Positions 28,305 to 37,888 of a DNA stretch of 64,000 nt are shown one piece after another. Position 1 is the stretch's first letter. The number at the start of each line of letters is the position of its first letter. This DNA comes from Propionivibrio soli (GTDB lineage Bacteria > Pseudomonadota > Gammaproteobacteria > Burkholderiales > Rhodocyclaceae): NCBI RefSeq assembly GCF_025770765.1, contig NZ_JANZKY010000003.1, positions 248,001 through 312,000 on the forward strand. Direction: 5' to 3'. A program made the position numbers and the translations under genes. The notes under the pieces are model-generated. The model made no database searches. It was not told the DNA's origin and saw only the letters and a list, made by a program, of their open reading frames with translations.

Positions 28305-29003
28305 ATGATTACCGTTCGCCGAGGTACCGATCGCGGGCATGCCGACCATGGCTGGCTCGACAGCTTCCACACGTTTTCCTTCGCCGATTACTACGATGCC
28401 AACGAGAATGGTTGGGGATCGCTGCGGGTGATCAACGAGGATCGGGTCAAGGCGGGGCAGGGATTCGCCACGCATGGCCATCGTGACATGGAAATCATCA
28501 GCTACGTGCTTTCGGGCGAATTGCAGCACAAGGATAGCCTGGGCAACGGTACGGTCATTCGCCCGGGCGACGTACAGCGCATGAGCGCCGGCACCGGCGT
28601 TCAGCACAGCGAGTTCAACCCGTCGCCGACGGAGACCGTGCACTTTCTGCAAATATGGCTGCATCCGGAAGAGCGCGGCTTGGAACCATCGTACGAACAG
28701 AAGGCGTTTACTACCGAGGACAAGCGCGGCCGACTGTGCCTCGTTGCCTCGCGAGACGGCCGCTCAGGTTCAGTCACCATTCATCAGGATGCCGACGTGT
28801 ACGCCAGCGTTTTGAACAGAGGCGAGCGGCTCACGCACAATAGGGTGGGGCCGCGCCTTGCCTATCTGCACCTCGTCAGTGGGGCGTTGAATGTCAACGA
28901 TGTCGACTTGAAAACCGGCGACGGGGTGAAGGTCGCCGGCGAACCGCAACTCAACATCGCCGCCGAAGCCGACTCGGAGTTTCTACTTTTCGACCTGGGT
29001 TAG
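28305..29003 (+). CDS. Pirin-family bicupin (YhhW-like)
   Basis: A 232-residue bicupin. The N-terminal cupin has the pirin metal set His57, His59, His101 and Glu103 (FATHGHRDMEI, GVQHSEFN), at the same positions as E. coli YhhW, which shows quercetin 2,3-dioxygenase activity in vitro. The length is also the YhhW type. GAAAGGA is the SD. The physiological role is unknown; some pirins respond to oxidative stress. Confidence 0.92.
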   Translation: MITVRRGTDRGHADHGWLDSFHTFSFADYYDANENGWGSLRVINEDRVKAGQGFATHGHRDMEIISYVLSGELQHKDSLGNGTVIRPGDVQRMSAGTGVQHSEFNPSPTETVHFLQIWLHPEERGLEPSYEQKAFTTEDKRGRLCLVASRDGRSGSVTIHQDADVYASVLNRGERLTHNRVGPRLAYLHLVSGALNVNDVDLKTGDGVKVAGEPQLNIAAEADSEFLLFDLG

Positions 29004-29163
29004 TCAGTCTACAGGCTGGCGCGGGCAGCGAAAGCGTTACTTGTTCGTGGCGAGCAAAAAGAGGCGGCACGCCCGGTGACGGCGACGAACTTATCCGCTT
29101 TCCGAGCGTGCCACAAACGTTGCCCCAAGAAGACCGTACGCTTGTGGCAATGGGCAATGAGGT

Positions 29164-30243
29164 TCAGGCGGAGCGCAAAGTTTCCGAGGGCAATTCCGCG
29201 AAGAGATGCCGGTAATCTTGGGCGAACTGGCTGAGGTGGCTGAATCCCCAATCGAGCGCGATTTCCGAAACAGATCGCTCTCTGGCCTGCCGCCGGCGCA
29301 ACTCGCGGCGCGCCGCATTGAGCCGGATGCTGCGCAGGAAGTTGGTCGGCGAGAGGCCGGTGACTTCCTCGAAGCAGTACTGCAGAGTTCGCCGGCTCAT
29401 ATGGAAGCGTCGACAGAGTTCGGGAACCGTCACGTCGAATGACGCTTCGTCAAGGATGTACTCCCTGATGCGGCGCACGGTCTGCCAGCGATGCAGCCGC
29501 GTCTGCGCCCGGCGTTCGGGAGGTTCCTGTCCGTCCTGTGTCATCAACAGGCTGACGATCGCGCCCAGAATACGGTCTTGTATCGCCTGGTGCGGCTCGT
29601 GGTCGCGGCCACAGCCATTCGACGCTACGACGGGGGCCGGGAAGGCTGCCTCGTCGAGCAATGCATCGATGCGCTGACAGAGGCGCCGTTTGGCCGCCAT
29701 GTCGACGAGGAGAACGTCCGCCTTGCCGAGCAGTTTTTCGGGCGCCGTCTGTTCGACTTCTTCTGCATAGCGCCTGAACTCTTCGCGGTCGACGACGATG
29801 CCGTAGATGTTGAAATCATCCGGTGTACGAAGTTCGAAACCGACGCCACCTTGACGCACCGCGATGCCGTTGGCCGGCACGCCATGGAAATCGATCGCCG
29901 CCGTTGAGCCCGCCGGATCGGGTATGCCGAACCAAATCGAGTGCGGCCAAGCAGCACACGACTGGCGCAGTTGGCGATTGGTCGACTCGAGAAACACCTG
30001 TGCCTTGTTCGTCCACAACTCGGTGATGACGCCGCTGAATCTGCCGCGCGAAAGCTGATCGTAGGTCTGGTTCCACTCGCTGAGGTTCTGCGCATGCTCG
30101 TCGGCATCCGATGCCGTCCAGACGCGGCGATGCAAGTTGGCCTTCGGCTTGCGCAGCGACGACAAAACTCTCTTGTCGTGTGGAGCATGCGATGCAGACG
30201 TCGTGTCGCCGAGGAGGGTGATGGATTCAGCGTGTGCGTTCAT
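29164..30243 (-). CDS. AraC-family regulator, EutR-like
   Basis: A 359-residue regulator with a long N-terminal sensor region (about 1-245) and a C-terminal double helix-turn-helix (VRRIREYILDEASFDVTVPELCRRFHMSRRTLQYCFEE, then SEIALDWGFSHLSQFAQDYR). The arrangement and HTH resemble EutR. It is divergent from the ethanolamine permease-eutBC unit, so it is the likely ethanolamine-responsive activator. EutR in enterobacteria also needs B12; whether that holds here cannot be seen. Confidence 0.86.
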   Translation of the reverse strand: MNAHAESITLLGDTTSASHAPHDKRVLSSLRKPKANLHRRVWTASDADEHAQNLSEWNQTYDQLSRGRFSGVITELWTNKAQVFLESTNRQLRQSCAAWPHSIWFGIPDPAGSTAAIDFHGVPANGIAVRQGGVGFELRTPDDFNIYGIVVDREEFRRYAEEVEQTAPEKLLGKADVLLVDMAAKRRLCQRIDALLDEAAFPAPVVASNGCGRDHEPHQAIQDRILGAIVSLLMTQDGQEPPERRAQTRLHRWQTVRRIREYILDEASFDVTVPELCRRFHMSRRTLQYCFEEVTGLSPTNFLRSIRLNAARRELRRRQARERSVSEIALDWGFSHLSQFAQDYRHLFAELPSETLRSA

Positions 30244-30596
30244 GGTTCAGTCCGTCCGTGAGGCTACGTACTGAAGAGCCCATCGCAAAATCCAGTCCAC
30301 CTTCATGCGATGCATGCAAAAGGTGTCCGGAAATCCTTGCCGTTTCTGGTGTTGCGCCCAATGTGAGAAACGGCTGGGAGATAGTGAGGCAACGGAAAAA
30401 CGCCCTCGAACGGTGCGCGATTGCGGGGGCGTGTTGATCAAGTTGGTGCCCGGACAGCGCAAAACGATCGGCGAAAAATGACCGCGATGCCATGCGCAAG
30501 GAGTCACCCCTCGATGAAGTTTGCCGAATTCCGATAGAGGTGCCTTGACGGTTTCCCTACGATGGGTTCATCCCGGACACCGTTCAAGGACACATC
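30244..30596. promoter_or_regulatory. Divergent control region of the ethanolamine unit
   Basis: This 353-bp region separates the AraC-type regulator from the permease. It contains a perfect 9-bp inverted repeat, GCCGTTTCT (30339-30347) and AGAAACGGC (30366-30374), separated by 18 bp. That suits either an AraC-type activator or a second factor. No confident sigma-70 or sigma-54 promoter was found by eye. Confidence 0.5.
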
Positions 30597-32042
30597 ATGA
30601 CTTCTTCATCTACGCCAAACACGGCCGCAAGAGCCCCGGCTAATTCATCCAGTTCGCCCAACTCGCTCACCAAGACGCTCAGCACCGTGCAGCTTTGGGG
30701 CATCGCCGTTGGGCTCGTCATTTCCGGCGAATACTTCGGCTGGAGCTATGGTTGGGCCAATGCCGGAACCCTCGGCTTCCTGGTCACCGCGCTTTTCGTG
30801 GCACTCATGTATACCACGTTCATTTTCAGCTTCACCGAGTTGACGACATGCATTCCGCATGCGGGTGGTCCTTTCGCCTACAGCTATCGCGCCTTCGGAC
30901 CCGCCGGCGGATATCTCGCCGGCATGGCGACGCTGGTGGAGTTCGTGTTTGCACCGCCGGCGATAGCGCTGGCGATCGGTGCATACCTGAATGTGCAGTT
31001 TCCGGCGCTCGACGCCAAGACGGCCGCGGTCGGCGCTTACCTGATCTTCATGACCTTGAACATCGTCGGCGTGCAGATCGCGGCGACGTTCGAACTCGTC
31101 ATCACACTGGCGGCGATCTTCGAACTCCTCGTCTTCATGGGCGTCGTCTCTCCGGGCTTCTCGATTTCAAATTTCGTGACCGGAGGATGGTCGGGTGAGG
31201 ATAGCTTCAGCCTCGGCAGTCTCTCCGGAATGTTCGCCGCCGTGCCTTTCGCCATCTGGTTCTTCCTGGCGATCGAAGGCGTGGCGATGGCGGCAGAGGA
31301 AGCGAAGGACCCCAAACGTTCGATTCCCACCGCCTATATCACCGGCATGCTGACGTTGCTCGTGCTGGCTATTGGCGTCATGGTTTTCGCGGGCGGCGTC
31401 GGTGACTGGAAATCGCTATCGAATATCAACGATCCGCTGCCGCAAGCCATGAAGCGCATCGTCGGCGAGAGCAGCGGCTGGTTGCACATGCTCGTCTGGC
31501 TTGGGCTGTTCGGCCTCGTCGCCTCGTTCCACGGCATCATCCTCGGCTACTCGCGGCAGATCTACGCCCAAGCGCGCGCCGGTTATCTGCCGGCCTTCCT
31601 CGCCGCTGTGCATCCACGTTTCAAGACGCCGTGGATTGCCATCCTGGCGGGAGGCGTCGTCGGCATCATCGCGATCTACAGCGACGACCTCGTGCAATTC
31701 GGCGGACAAGGGCTGACGGCCAATATCGTGACCATGTCGGTGTTCGGCGCGCTCACCATGTACATCGTCAGTATGGCGGCGCTGTTCCGGCTGCGGCGCA
31801 GCGAGCCGCGGCTGCCGCGTTCGTACCGCACGCCGCTCTATCCGTTCTTCCCCGCGTTCGCGCTCTTCGGCGCGCTCATCTGCCTGGCGGCGATGATCTG
31901 GTTCAACCCGGTGCTGGCGCTGGTGTTCGCCGGATTGCTCGGCGCGGGATATCTCTACTTCCGGCAAACCGCGCAACGCCGCGAGTCGCTGTTCGACGGT
32001 GTTCTCGAGAGCGGTGCCGTCGAGTCGGCCGCGCGCGCATGA
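30597..32042 (+). CDS. eat: Ethanolamine permease (APC family)
   Basis: A 481-residue membrane transporter with about 12 helices. LWGIAVGLVISGEYFGWSYGW near residue 33 is the signature of the ethanolamine permease branch of the APC superfamily, with TM6 FFLAIEGVAMAAEEAKDPKRSIP. The N terminus (about 25 residues, Ser/Ala-rich) is cytoplasmic. Its TGA overlaps the eutB ATG (ATGA), so the two are translationally coupled. It would import ethanolamine for EutBC. Confidence 0.92.
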   Translation: MTSSSTPNTAARAPANSSSSPNSLTKTLSTVQLWGIAVGLVISGEYFGWSYGWANAGTLGFLVTALFVALMYTTFIFSFTELTTCIPHAGGPFAYSYRAFGPAGGYLAGMATLVEFVFAPPAIALAIGAYLNVQFPALDAKTAAVGAYLIFMTLNIVGVQIAATFELVITLAAIFELLVFMGVVSPGFSISNFVTGGWSGEDSFSLGSLSGMFAAVPFAIWFFLAIEGVAMAAEEAKDPKRSIPTAYITGMLTLLVLAIGVMVFAGGVGDWKSLSNINDPLPQAMKRIVGESSGWLHMLVWLGLFGLVASFHGIILGYSRQIYAQARAGYLPAFLAAVHPRFKTPWIAILAGGVVGIIAIYSDDLVQFGGQGLTANIVTMSVFGALTMYIVSMAALFRLRRSEPRLPRSYRTPLYPFFPAFALFGALICLAAMIWFNPVLALVFAGLLGAGYLYFRQTAQRRESLFDGVLESGAVESAARA

Positions 32043-33421
32043 GCTACGCCCACGCCATCGGGCCGCAGCGTTACGTCTTTGCCGACCTGCGCACGCTGCT
32101 GGCCAAGGCCAGCCCGGCGCGCTCGGGCGACGCACTGGCCGGCGTCATCGCCGACCGCGAGGAAGAGCGCATGGCGGCCCGCTATGCGCTCGCCGATCTA
32201 CCGCTTGCGCGCTTCCTGCAGGAAGCCGTCGTCCCCTACGAAGACGACGAGGTGACGCGGCTCATCGTCGACACTCATGACGAAGCGGCTTTCGCACCGG
32301 TGGCGCATCTCACGGTTGGCGAGTTCCGCGATTGGGTTCTTTCTGACGAAGCGGATACGGCGGCGCTGACGGCGCTGCATCGAGGTCTGACGCCGGAGAT
32401 GGTGGCCGCCGTGAGCAAACTGATGCGCAATCAGGATCTGATTCTCGCCGCCCGTAAATGCCGCGTCGTCACCCGCTTTCGCAACACGCTCGGGCTCCCC
32501 GGTCACCTGGCGGTACGTTTGCAGCCGAATCATCCCACCGACGATCCGCAGGGCATCGCTGCCGCGCTGCTCGACGGTCTGCTCTACGGCAGCGGCGACG
32601 CGGTCATCGGCATCAATCCGGCGTCGGACAATCTCCCTGCGATCTGGCGCCTGCTGCAACTGATGGACGACTTGCGCGAACGCTACGCGATCCCTACCCA
32701 AAGCTGCGTGCTTACCCACGTGACCAATACGCTGCGTGCGATCGAGAGCGGCGCTCCGGTCGACCTGGTGTTCCAGTCGATCGCGGGCAGCGAGTTGACC
32801 AACCGCAGCTTCGGCGTCGATCTCGCGTTGTTGCGCGAAGCCCGTGATGCGGCGCTGTCGTTGGGGCGCGGAACGCTGGGCAACAACGTGATGTACTTCG
32901 AGACCGGGCAGGGTAGTGCGCTTTCGGCGAATGGGCATTGGGGTGTCGACCAGCAGACGATGGAGGCGCGCGCCTACGCAGTGGCCCGCGCCTTCGATCC
33001 CTTGCTCGTGAACACCGTCGTCGGCTTCATCGGCCCGGAGTATCTCTACGACGGCAAGGAGATTATCCGCGCCGGCCTGGAAGACCACTTCTGCGGCAAG
33101 CTGCTTGGTCTGCCGATGGGCTGTGACGTCTGCTACACCAATCACAGCGAGGCCGACCAGGACGACATGGACAACCTCCTGACGCTGCTCGGCGTCGCCG
33201 GCATCAACTTCATCATCGGGGTGCCGGGCGCCGACGACATCATGCTCAACTACCAGAGCACCTCGTTTCATGACGCACTGTTTCTGCGCGACACGCTGGG
33301 GCTCAAACGCACTCCGGAATTCGAAACGTGGCTGCAGGATATGGGCATAACGACGGCTCAGGGCCGACTCCGTCCGCAGCATGCGGATCAGACCTTGCTG
33401 CGTTACGCCAGCCAGATCTAG
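32039..33421 (+). CDS. eutB: Ethanolamine ammonia-lyase large subunit
   Basis: A 460-residue catalytic subunit of the adenosylcobalamin-dependent lyase that turns ethanolamine into acetaldehyde and ammonia. VVTRFRNTLGLPGHLAVRLQPNHPTDD, LTHVTNT, SIAGSELTNRSFGVDL and GCDVCYTNHSEADQDDMDNL are family landmarks. The real start is the ATG overlapping the permease stop; the same frame runs open further upstream inside the permease gene, which is spurious. EutC begins 9 bp after its stop. No eutSPTQDMNEJGHKL shell or acetaldehyde genes are in the window, so the non-compartment version is likely. Confidence 0.96.
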   Translation: MSYAHAIGPQRYVFADLRTLLAKASPARSGDALAGVIADREEERMAARYALADLPLARFLQEAVVPYEDDEVTRLIVDTHDEAAFAPVAHLTVGEFRDWVLSDEADTAALTALHRGLTPEMVAAVSKLMRNQDLILAARKCRVVTRFRNTLGLPGHLAVRLQPNHPTDDPQGIAAALLDGLLYGSGDAVIGINPASDNLPAIWRLLQLMDDLRERYAIPTQSCVLTHVTNTLRAIESGAPVDLVFQSIAGSELTNRSFGVDLALLREARDAALSLGRGTLGNNVMYFETGQGSALSANGHWGVDQQTMEARAYAVARAFDPLLVNTVVGFIGPEYLYDGKEIIRAGLEDHFCGKLLGLPMGCDVCYTNHSEADQDDMDNLLTLLGVAGINFIIGVPGADDIMLNYQSTSFHDALFLRDTLGLKRTPEFETWLQDMGITTAQGRLRPQHADQTLLRYASQI

Positions 33422-33430
33422 GGGCGCCGC

Positions 33431-34267
33431 ATGAAATCTATACACACGCTGCTGCCGTTTCGTCCGATCACGCCCGATCCGTGGCAATCGCTGCGTCGTT
33501 ACACGCAGGCCCGCATCGCGCTCGGGCGCAGCGGCAGCAGCCTGCCGACCGCCGCCTGGCTCGGCTTCGGCCTTTCGCATGCGCAGGCCCGCGACGCGGT
33601 CCATCAGCCGCTCGACGCGGCAACCCTGCACGGCGAGATTGAAGCGCTCGGTTCTGAACACCTGCACGTCACCAGCCGGGCGAGTACGCGCGATATCTAT
33701 CTGAAACGACCCGACCTCGGCCGCCAACTCGCGCCCGAAAGCGCGGCGATGCTCGCTGAAGTGCGAAGTGAGGCGCCGCCAGACGTGGTTTTCGTCGTCG
33801 CCGACGGCCTCTCGTCGTTGGCCGTCGCCCGGCATGCCGTACCGCTTCTGCGAGCCACATTGCCGCTTTTGCAGGCGTGGAAAATCGGACCCATCGTGGT
33901 GGCGGAGCAGGGGCGGGTGGCGCTCGGCGACCCGGTGGCCGTTGCCTTGGAAGCACGTGCGGTGGTTGTCCTGATCGGCGAGCGACCGGGCCTCACGTCG
34001 GCCGACAGCCTTGGCGTTTACCTCACCTACGCGCCGCGCTCCGGAATGACCGATGCCGATCGCAACTGCATTTCCAACGTGCGCCCCGAAGGGCTCGCGT
34101 ACGCCGAAGCGGCACGCAAGATCGCTTATCTGCTCGCCGGTGCCCGCCGGCTCGGCCAGTCGGGCGTCGCCCTCAAGGACGACAGCGATGCCGACACGAA
34201 GCTGGACACTCCATCGCCTTTCATCCCTTCGATTACAACGACCGCCTCCAGAGGAGAATCCGCATGA
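33431..34267 (+). CDS. eutC: Ethanolamine ammonia-lyase small subunit
   Basis: A 278-residue partner of EutB that completes the B12-binding site. ARIALGRSGSSLPTAAWLGFGLSHAQARDAV, VVFVVADGLSSLAV, VLIGERPGLTSADSLGVYLTYAPR and DRNCISNVRPEGL are the conserved blocks. The C-terminal tail (after about 250, DDSDADTKLDTPSPFIPSIT) is less usual. The stop overlaps the ATG of the following phosphatase gene (ATGA), implying coupled translation. Confidence 0.95.
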   Translation: MKSIHTLLPFRPITPDPWQSLRRYTQARIALGRSGSSLPTAAWLGFGLSHAQARDAVHQPLDAATLHGEIEALGSEHLHVTSRASTRDIYLKRPDLGRQLAPESAAMLAEVRSEAPPDVVFVVADGLSSLAVARHAVPLLRATLPLLQAWKIGPIVVAEQGRVALGDPVAVALEARAVVVLIGERPGLTSADSLGVYLTYAPRSGMTDADRNCISNVRPEGLAYAEAARKIAYLLAGARRLGQSGVALKDDSDADTKLDTPSPFIPSITTTASRGESA

Positions 34268-35550
34268 AACGCCGTCAGTTCATCCAATCGCTAACCCTTG
34301 CTTCCGCGCTCGGTGGCCTTTCGAGCGGTGCGGCTTACGCCGCGGCGAAAGCGGCCGAAGCCAGGCCGCTGCCGGTGGCGCTCGACCCGGGCAAATGGGC
34401 GCCGGCGACGTACCAGCGGCTGCAAGCGGTGATCAACGAACTCGGTGCGGGCAGCCGCGGTTTCAATCCGCACAAACGTCCCTATGCGGTCTTCGACTGG
34501 GACAACACGTCGATCATGAACGATACCGAGGAAGCGTTGCTGATGTACCAGATCAACACGCTCTCGTTTGCCATGGAACCCGACAGGTTCGCCGCGGCGA
34601 TCCGCGAGGGCGTGCCGGCGGGGAACTTCAAGGCGGATTACAAGAATGCGGAAGGGAAACTCGTCAGCCTTGACGCGATCGTTGCCGACCTTGCCGAAGA
34701 CTACCGCTACCTGTGGGGCACGTACGCCGGCATGAAGGGATCGGCGCCGCTTGACGAGGTGAAAAAGTCGGAGCAGTTCAACGACTTCAAGACCAAGCTC
34801 TATTACCTCTATGAGGCGATCAACGATACCTATGGGCCGGACGTCGGCTACCCGTGGGTGCTCTATCTCTTCGCCGGCATGACCGTGAAGCAGGTGATGA
34901 GCCTCGCCGAGGCGTCGAACGATCTCAACCTCGGCGACTCGATCCGCAAGGTCAAATACACGAGTTCCGCAGCGCGGCCCGGGCAGGCGGGCGTCGTCAG
35001 CGTCAGCCATACGCACGGCCTGCGGCTTACGCCTGAGATCGCCAATACGATGCACGCGCTGAAGGCGGCCGGGTTCGATATCTATGTCAGCACCGCGTCG
35101 TTGGAGGACGTGGTGCGCGTGTTCGCCACGCTGCCCAAGTACGGCTACAACGTTGCGCCGGAAAACGTCCTCGGGCTGCGTCTTGAAATGAATGGCGATG
35201 TGTACCAGGCGCGTTATCGCAAGGGCTGGCCGCTCAACTGGGGACCGGGCAAGAGCGAGGTCATCAAGCGCGAACTCGTGGCGAAGAAGGGTTACGGGCC
35301 CGCACTCGTTTTCGGCGATAGCGACGGCGACTTCGACATGCTGCGCGACTTCTCCGATACGCGCGCCGGCATTCTCGTGAACCGCCTGAAGAAGGGCAAC
35401 ATCGGCATGCTGTGCACACTTGGCGCAAAGCAAATGGGGAACCCCGACGCCCGCTTCGTGCTGCAAGGGCGCGACGAGCGGACGGGACAGTGGATTCCCG
35501 ATGAAGCTACGCTCAAGCTCGGCGCGAGCGAGAAGAAGTTATTGGCTTGA
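34264..35550 (+). CDS. Tat-exported HAD-superfamily phosphatase in the eut unit
   Basis: A 428-residue exported protein. The N terminus MKRRQFIQSLTLAS fits a twin-arginine signal (RRxFI), ending near SGAAYA. HAD motif I is FDWDNTS with Asp78 and Asp80; the late motif GDSDGDFDML supplies metal ligands. The large insert between them suggests a C1-type cap. Overall it resembles secreted phosphorylcholine/phosphoethanolamine phosphatases of the PchP type; this assignment is from memory of motifs, not alignment. Overlap with eutC by ATGA places it in the ethanolamine unit, so release of ethanolamine from phosphoethanolamine in the periplasm is a reasonable hypothesis. Confidence 0.78.
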   Translation: MKRRQFIQSLTLASALGGLSSGAAYAAAKAAEARPLPVALDPGKWAPATYQRLQAVINELGAGSRGFNPHKRPYAVFDWDNTSIMNDTEEALLMYQINTLSFAMEPDRFAAAIREGVPAGNFKADYKNAEGKLVSLDAIVADLAEDYRYLWGTYAGMKGSAPLDEVKKSEQFNDFKTKLYYLYEAINDTYGPDVGYPWVLYLFAGMTVKQVMSLAEASNDLNLGDSIRKVKYTSSAARPGQAGVVSVSHTHGLRLTPEIANTMHALKAAGFDIYVSTASLEDVVRVFATLPKYGYNVAPENVLGLRLEMNGDVYQARYRKGWPLNWGPGKSEVIKRELVAKKGYGPALVFGDSDGDFDMLRDFSDTRAGILVNRLKKGNIGMLCTLGAKQMGNPDARFVLQGRDERTGQWIPDEATLKLGASEKKLLA

Positions 35551-35562
35551 GGTTTGACGCGT

Positions 35563-35589
35563 CGGGAGGCGGGACGGCCGCACCTCCCG
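35563..35589 (+). terminator. First hairpin after the eut unit
   Basis: CGGGAGG and CCTCCCG arms with a 13-nt GC-rich loop, 12 bp after the phosphatase stop. No T tract follows; it may act with the stronger hairpin 45 bp further on. Confidence 0.4.
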
Positions 35590-35633
35590 CCGATCGCTCG
35601 GGTTTCCGTTTGCCGAAGAACGTGCAGCGCATT

Positions 35634-35662
35634 GGGGCGCCGGGTGGCGCCCCTGCCTTTTC
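35634..35662 (+). terminator. Terminator at the end of the eut unit
   Basis: GGGGCGCC and GGCGCCCC form a perfect 8-bp stem with a GGGT loop, followed by TGCCTTTTC on the plus strand. It lies against the stop codon of the convergent chemoreceptor gene, so it may also limit transcription from that side. Confidence 0.7.
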
Positions 35663-37775
35663 AGAACCGATACTGCGCGAGCACGCTCTTCTGGCGGGTC
35701 GCGTATTGATCGAGTTCCTTCGCGCGCGCGGCCACCTGCTCCGCGCCGGCGCTCGCCTCTTCCGACATCTGTGCGATGCGCTCCACCTGCGAGGCGATGT
35801 TGTTGCTCGCCGTTCCCTGTTCGCGGATGGCGTCGGAAATCTGGCTGACCGCTGCGGCGGCGCTCGACGCCGATTCGCCGATCTGCCCCATGGCCTTGTC
35901 CGCCTCGTCGGCGCGCGCGACGCTGTTCGATACGAGGGTTTCGGCGGACTGCATCTGTTCTGACGCGGTTCGCGACGCCTGTTGCATCTGCTCGATGTTG
36001 GACGAAATCTCCCGCGTCGAACTCGTCGTGCGTTCGGCCAGCTTGCGCACTTCGTCGGCAACCACCGCAAAGCCGCGTCCCTGCTCACCGGCTCGTGCGG
36101 CCTCGATGGCCGCATTCAATGCCAGCAGGTTCGTCTGATCGGCGACGTCGCGGATGATCTGGACGACGCCGGCAACTTCCGCGCTGCGGCCTTCGAGCTC
36201 GCGGATGCTGCGTGCGCTCTCGCCGACCACCGATGCGATCTGACGGATATCAGTAATCGTCTGCCCGATGATCGTCGATCCGGTCTCGGCCAGCTTGCCA
36301 GACTCGGTCGATAGCGTATGCGCTTCGCCGGCACGGTCGCCGACGTGGTTCACGCTGACGGTCAGTTCCTCGACCGTCGAGGCCACCGATGCCGAGGCTT
36401 CGCTCTGCTCGCGCGCCGCGTGCGAGACTTGATCGGCGGTATGCGTCAGCTGTTGCGAAGCTTCGGCGACCTCGCCGGCCGACGTGGCGAAGGCGCGCAA
36501 GCTCTCCTGAACTTTGTCGATCAGCGAGTTGAAGGCGTGGGCCGTTTCACCGATCTCGTCGTGGTGTTCAATGCGCACTCGTAGTGAAAAGTCGCGATCA
36601 CGACCGATCAGTCCCAGAATTTCCTGCAGGTGACGGAGGGGCTGGAAGGCCAGGCGGTTGAGCATGAAGTTGAGGACAAGCGAAATGGCGAGGCTGACGA
36701 GCACGATCGAAAAGAGGATTTCGAGCGGTAGTCCATTGGCGATCGGCGTGAATTCCTCCAGGTAGCTGCCGGACACGATGATCCAGTTCCAGTCCTTGTA
36801 TTCGGTGAACGCGGCGATCTTCTTGCGCGCTGTTTTTTCGCCGAGTTCCGCGTTGACCCAGTCGTAGAACGTGACGCCGGCACGGGTGTCGAGAATGTCG
36901 CGCAGGAAGCTCCGGCCGCTCGCATCTTTCATGTCGATGAGGTTCTGGTTCTCCTTGGTCGGATGAATGACGAAGCTGCCTTGGTCCTTGCCTTCCTTCG
37001 AATTCACCACATACACGTACCCGGTGCGGCCGACTTTCTGAGCCCGGATCTCCTTCTTCAACGCCTCCATCTGTTTGGTGATGTCGATACCGAGGAGCAT
37101 GGCGCCGATCACCGCGCCGGCCGCGTCCTTGATCGGCCGATAGACGGCGATGTATTCCTTGCCGAACAGCGAGGAGCGCGCGAAGGCCGGTTCGCCCTTG
37201 AGCAGCGCGGCATGTGCCGCACTCGTCTTGTCGATAACCACGCCGACGCCGCGGTTGCCGTCGGCATCCTTGGCCGTTGTCGAGACGCGCACGAACTCGT
37301 CGCCATCGCGTACCACCAGCGATGCGGCGCCGCCCGCCGTCGCCTTGGCAAAGGCGTCCACCTCGTCGTACCGGTTGTTGATCGGCGTATCGCCGAGCAT
37401 GAGTAGCGGGGCCTCCCGCTTGCCGGCCGCGTCACGCTTATCTTTTTGCAGCGACCAGGGCTTGCCGCCAAGAATCTGGGCGAAGAGGCCTTCCGCTTGG
37501 CCTACCGAGACTTTCATGTTCTCGTCGACCGACGCGACAAGGTCGCGAAGCAGATCGTTCTGCCGGGAAAGCGTTTCCCGGGCGTTGGCCACTTCCACTC
37601 CCTTCAGGTAGTAGTTGGCCGCAATACCAAACAGCCCGAGCAAAACAACGGTCGTTAAGACGACTGCGGCCGACAGACGGAAGCGCAAGGTTCTGCCGAC
37701 ACCTCCGCCAAAATTCCCGCCCGATTCCTCGCGCACATCCCCGCGGATATCGCCGCGGACACCCCCGTTTTCCAT
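35661..37775 (-). CDS. Methyl-accepting chemotaxis protein with periplasmic Cache domain
   Basis: A 704-residue chemoreceptor. A short Gly/Arg-rich cytoplasmic N terminus ([13 protein letters not shown]) precedes TM1 (about 35-56). A large periplasmic region (about 57-350) of the Cache_3/Cache_2 type contains [24 protein letters not shown] and [13 protein letters not shown]2 ([20 protein letters not shown]), HAMP and a signalling domain with [26 protein letters not shown] follow. No tethering pentapeptide. The ATG at 37775 was chosen for its AAGGAGAAA SD. It abuts the ethanolamine unit convergently; a small organic ligand is possible. Confidence 0.93.
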   Translation of the reverse strand: MENGGVRGDIRGDVREESGGNFGGGVGRTLRFRLSAAVVLTTVVLLGLFGIAANYYLKGVEVANARETLSRQNDLLRDLVASVDENMKVSVGQAEGLFAQILGGKPWSLQKDKRDAAGKREAPLLMLGDTPINNRYDEVDAFAKATAGGAASLVVRDGDEFVRVSTTAKDADGNRGVGVVIDKTSAAHAALLKGEPAFARSSLFGKEYIAVYRPIKDAAGAVIGAMLLGIDITKQMEALKKEIRAQKVGRTGYVYVVNSKEGKDQGSFVIHPTKENQNLIDMKDASGRSFLRDILDTRAGVTFYDWVNAELGEKTARKKIAAFTEYKDWNWIIVSGSYLEEFTPIANGLPLEILFSIVLVSLAISLVLNFMLNRLAFQPLRHLQEILGLIGRDRDFSLRVRIEHHDEIGETAHAFNSLIDKVQESLRAFATSAGEVAEASQQLTHTADQVSHAAREQSEASASVASTVEELTVSVNHVGDRAGEAHTLSTESGKLAETGSTIIGQTITDIRQIASVVGESARSIRELEGRSAEVAGVVQIIRDVADQTNLLALNAAIEAARAGEQGRGFAVVADEVRKLAERTTSSTREISSNIEQMQQASRTASEQMQSAETLVSNSVARADEADKAMGQIGESASSAAAAVSQISDAIREQGTASNNIASQVERIAQMSEEASAGAEQVAARAKELDQYATRQKSVLAQYRF

Positions 37776-37888
37776 CTTGTATTTCTCCTTGGCATGGAAT
37801 ACGGGGCAGGCTACCAAAGAACATATCCGTCCTGCAATTGACGTTTCAACGGCAAGTTGCGAACGGTACGTCTGTTCCAGATGGGCGG

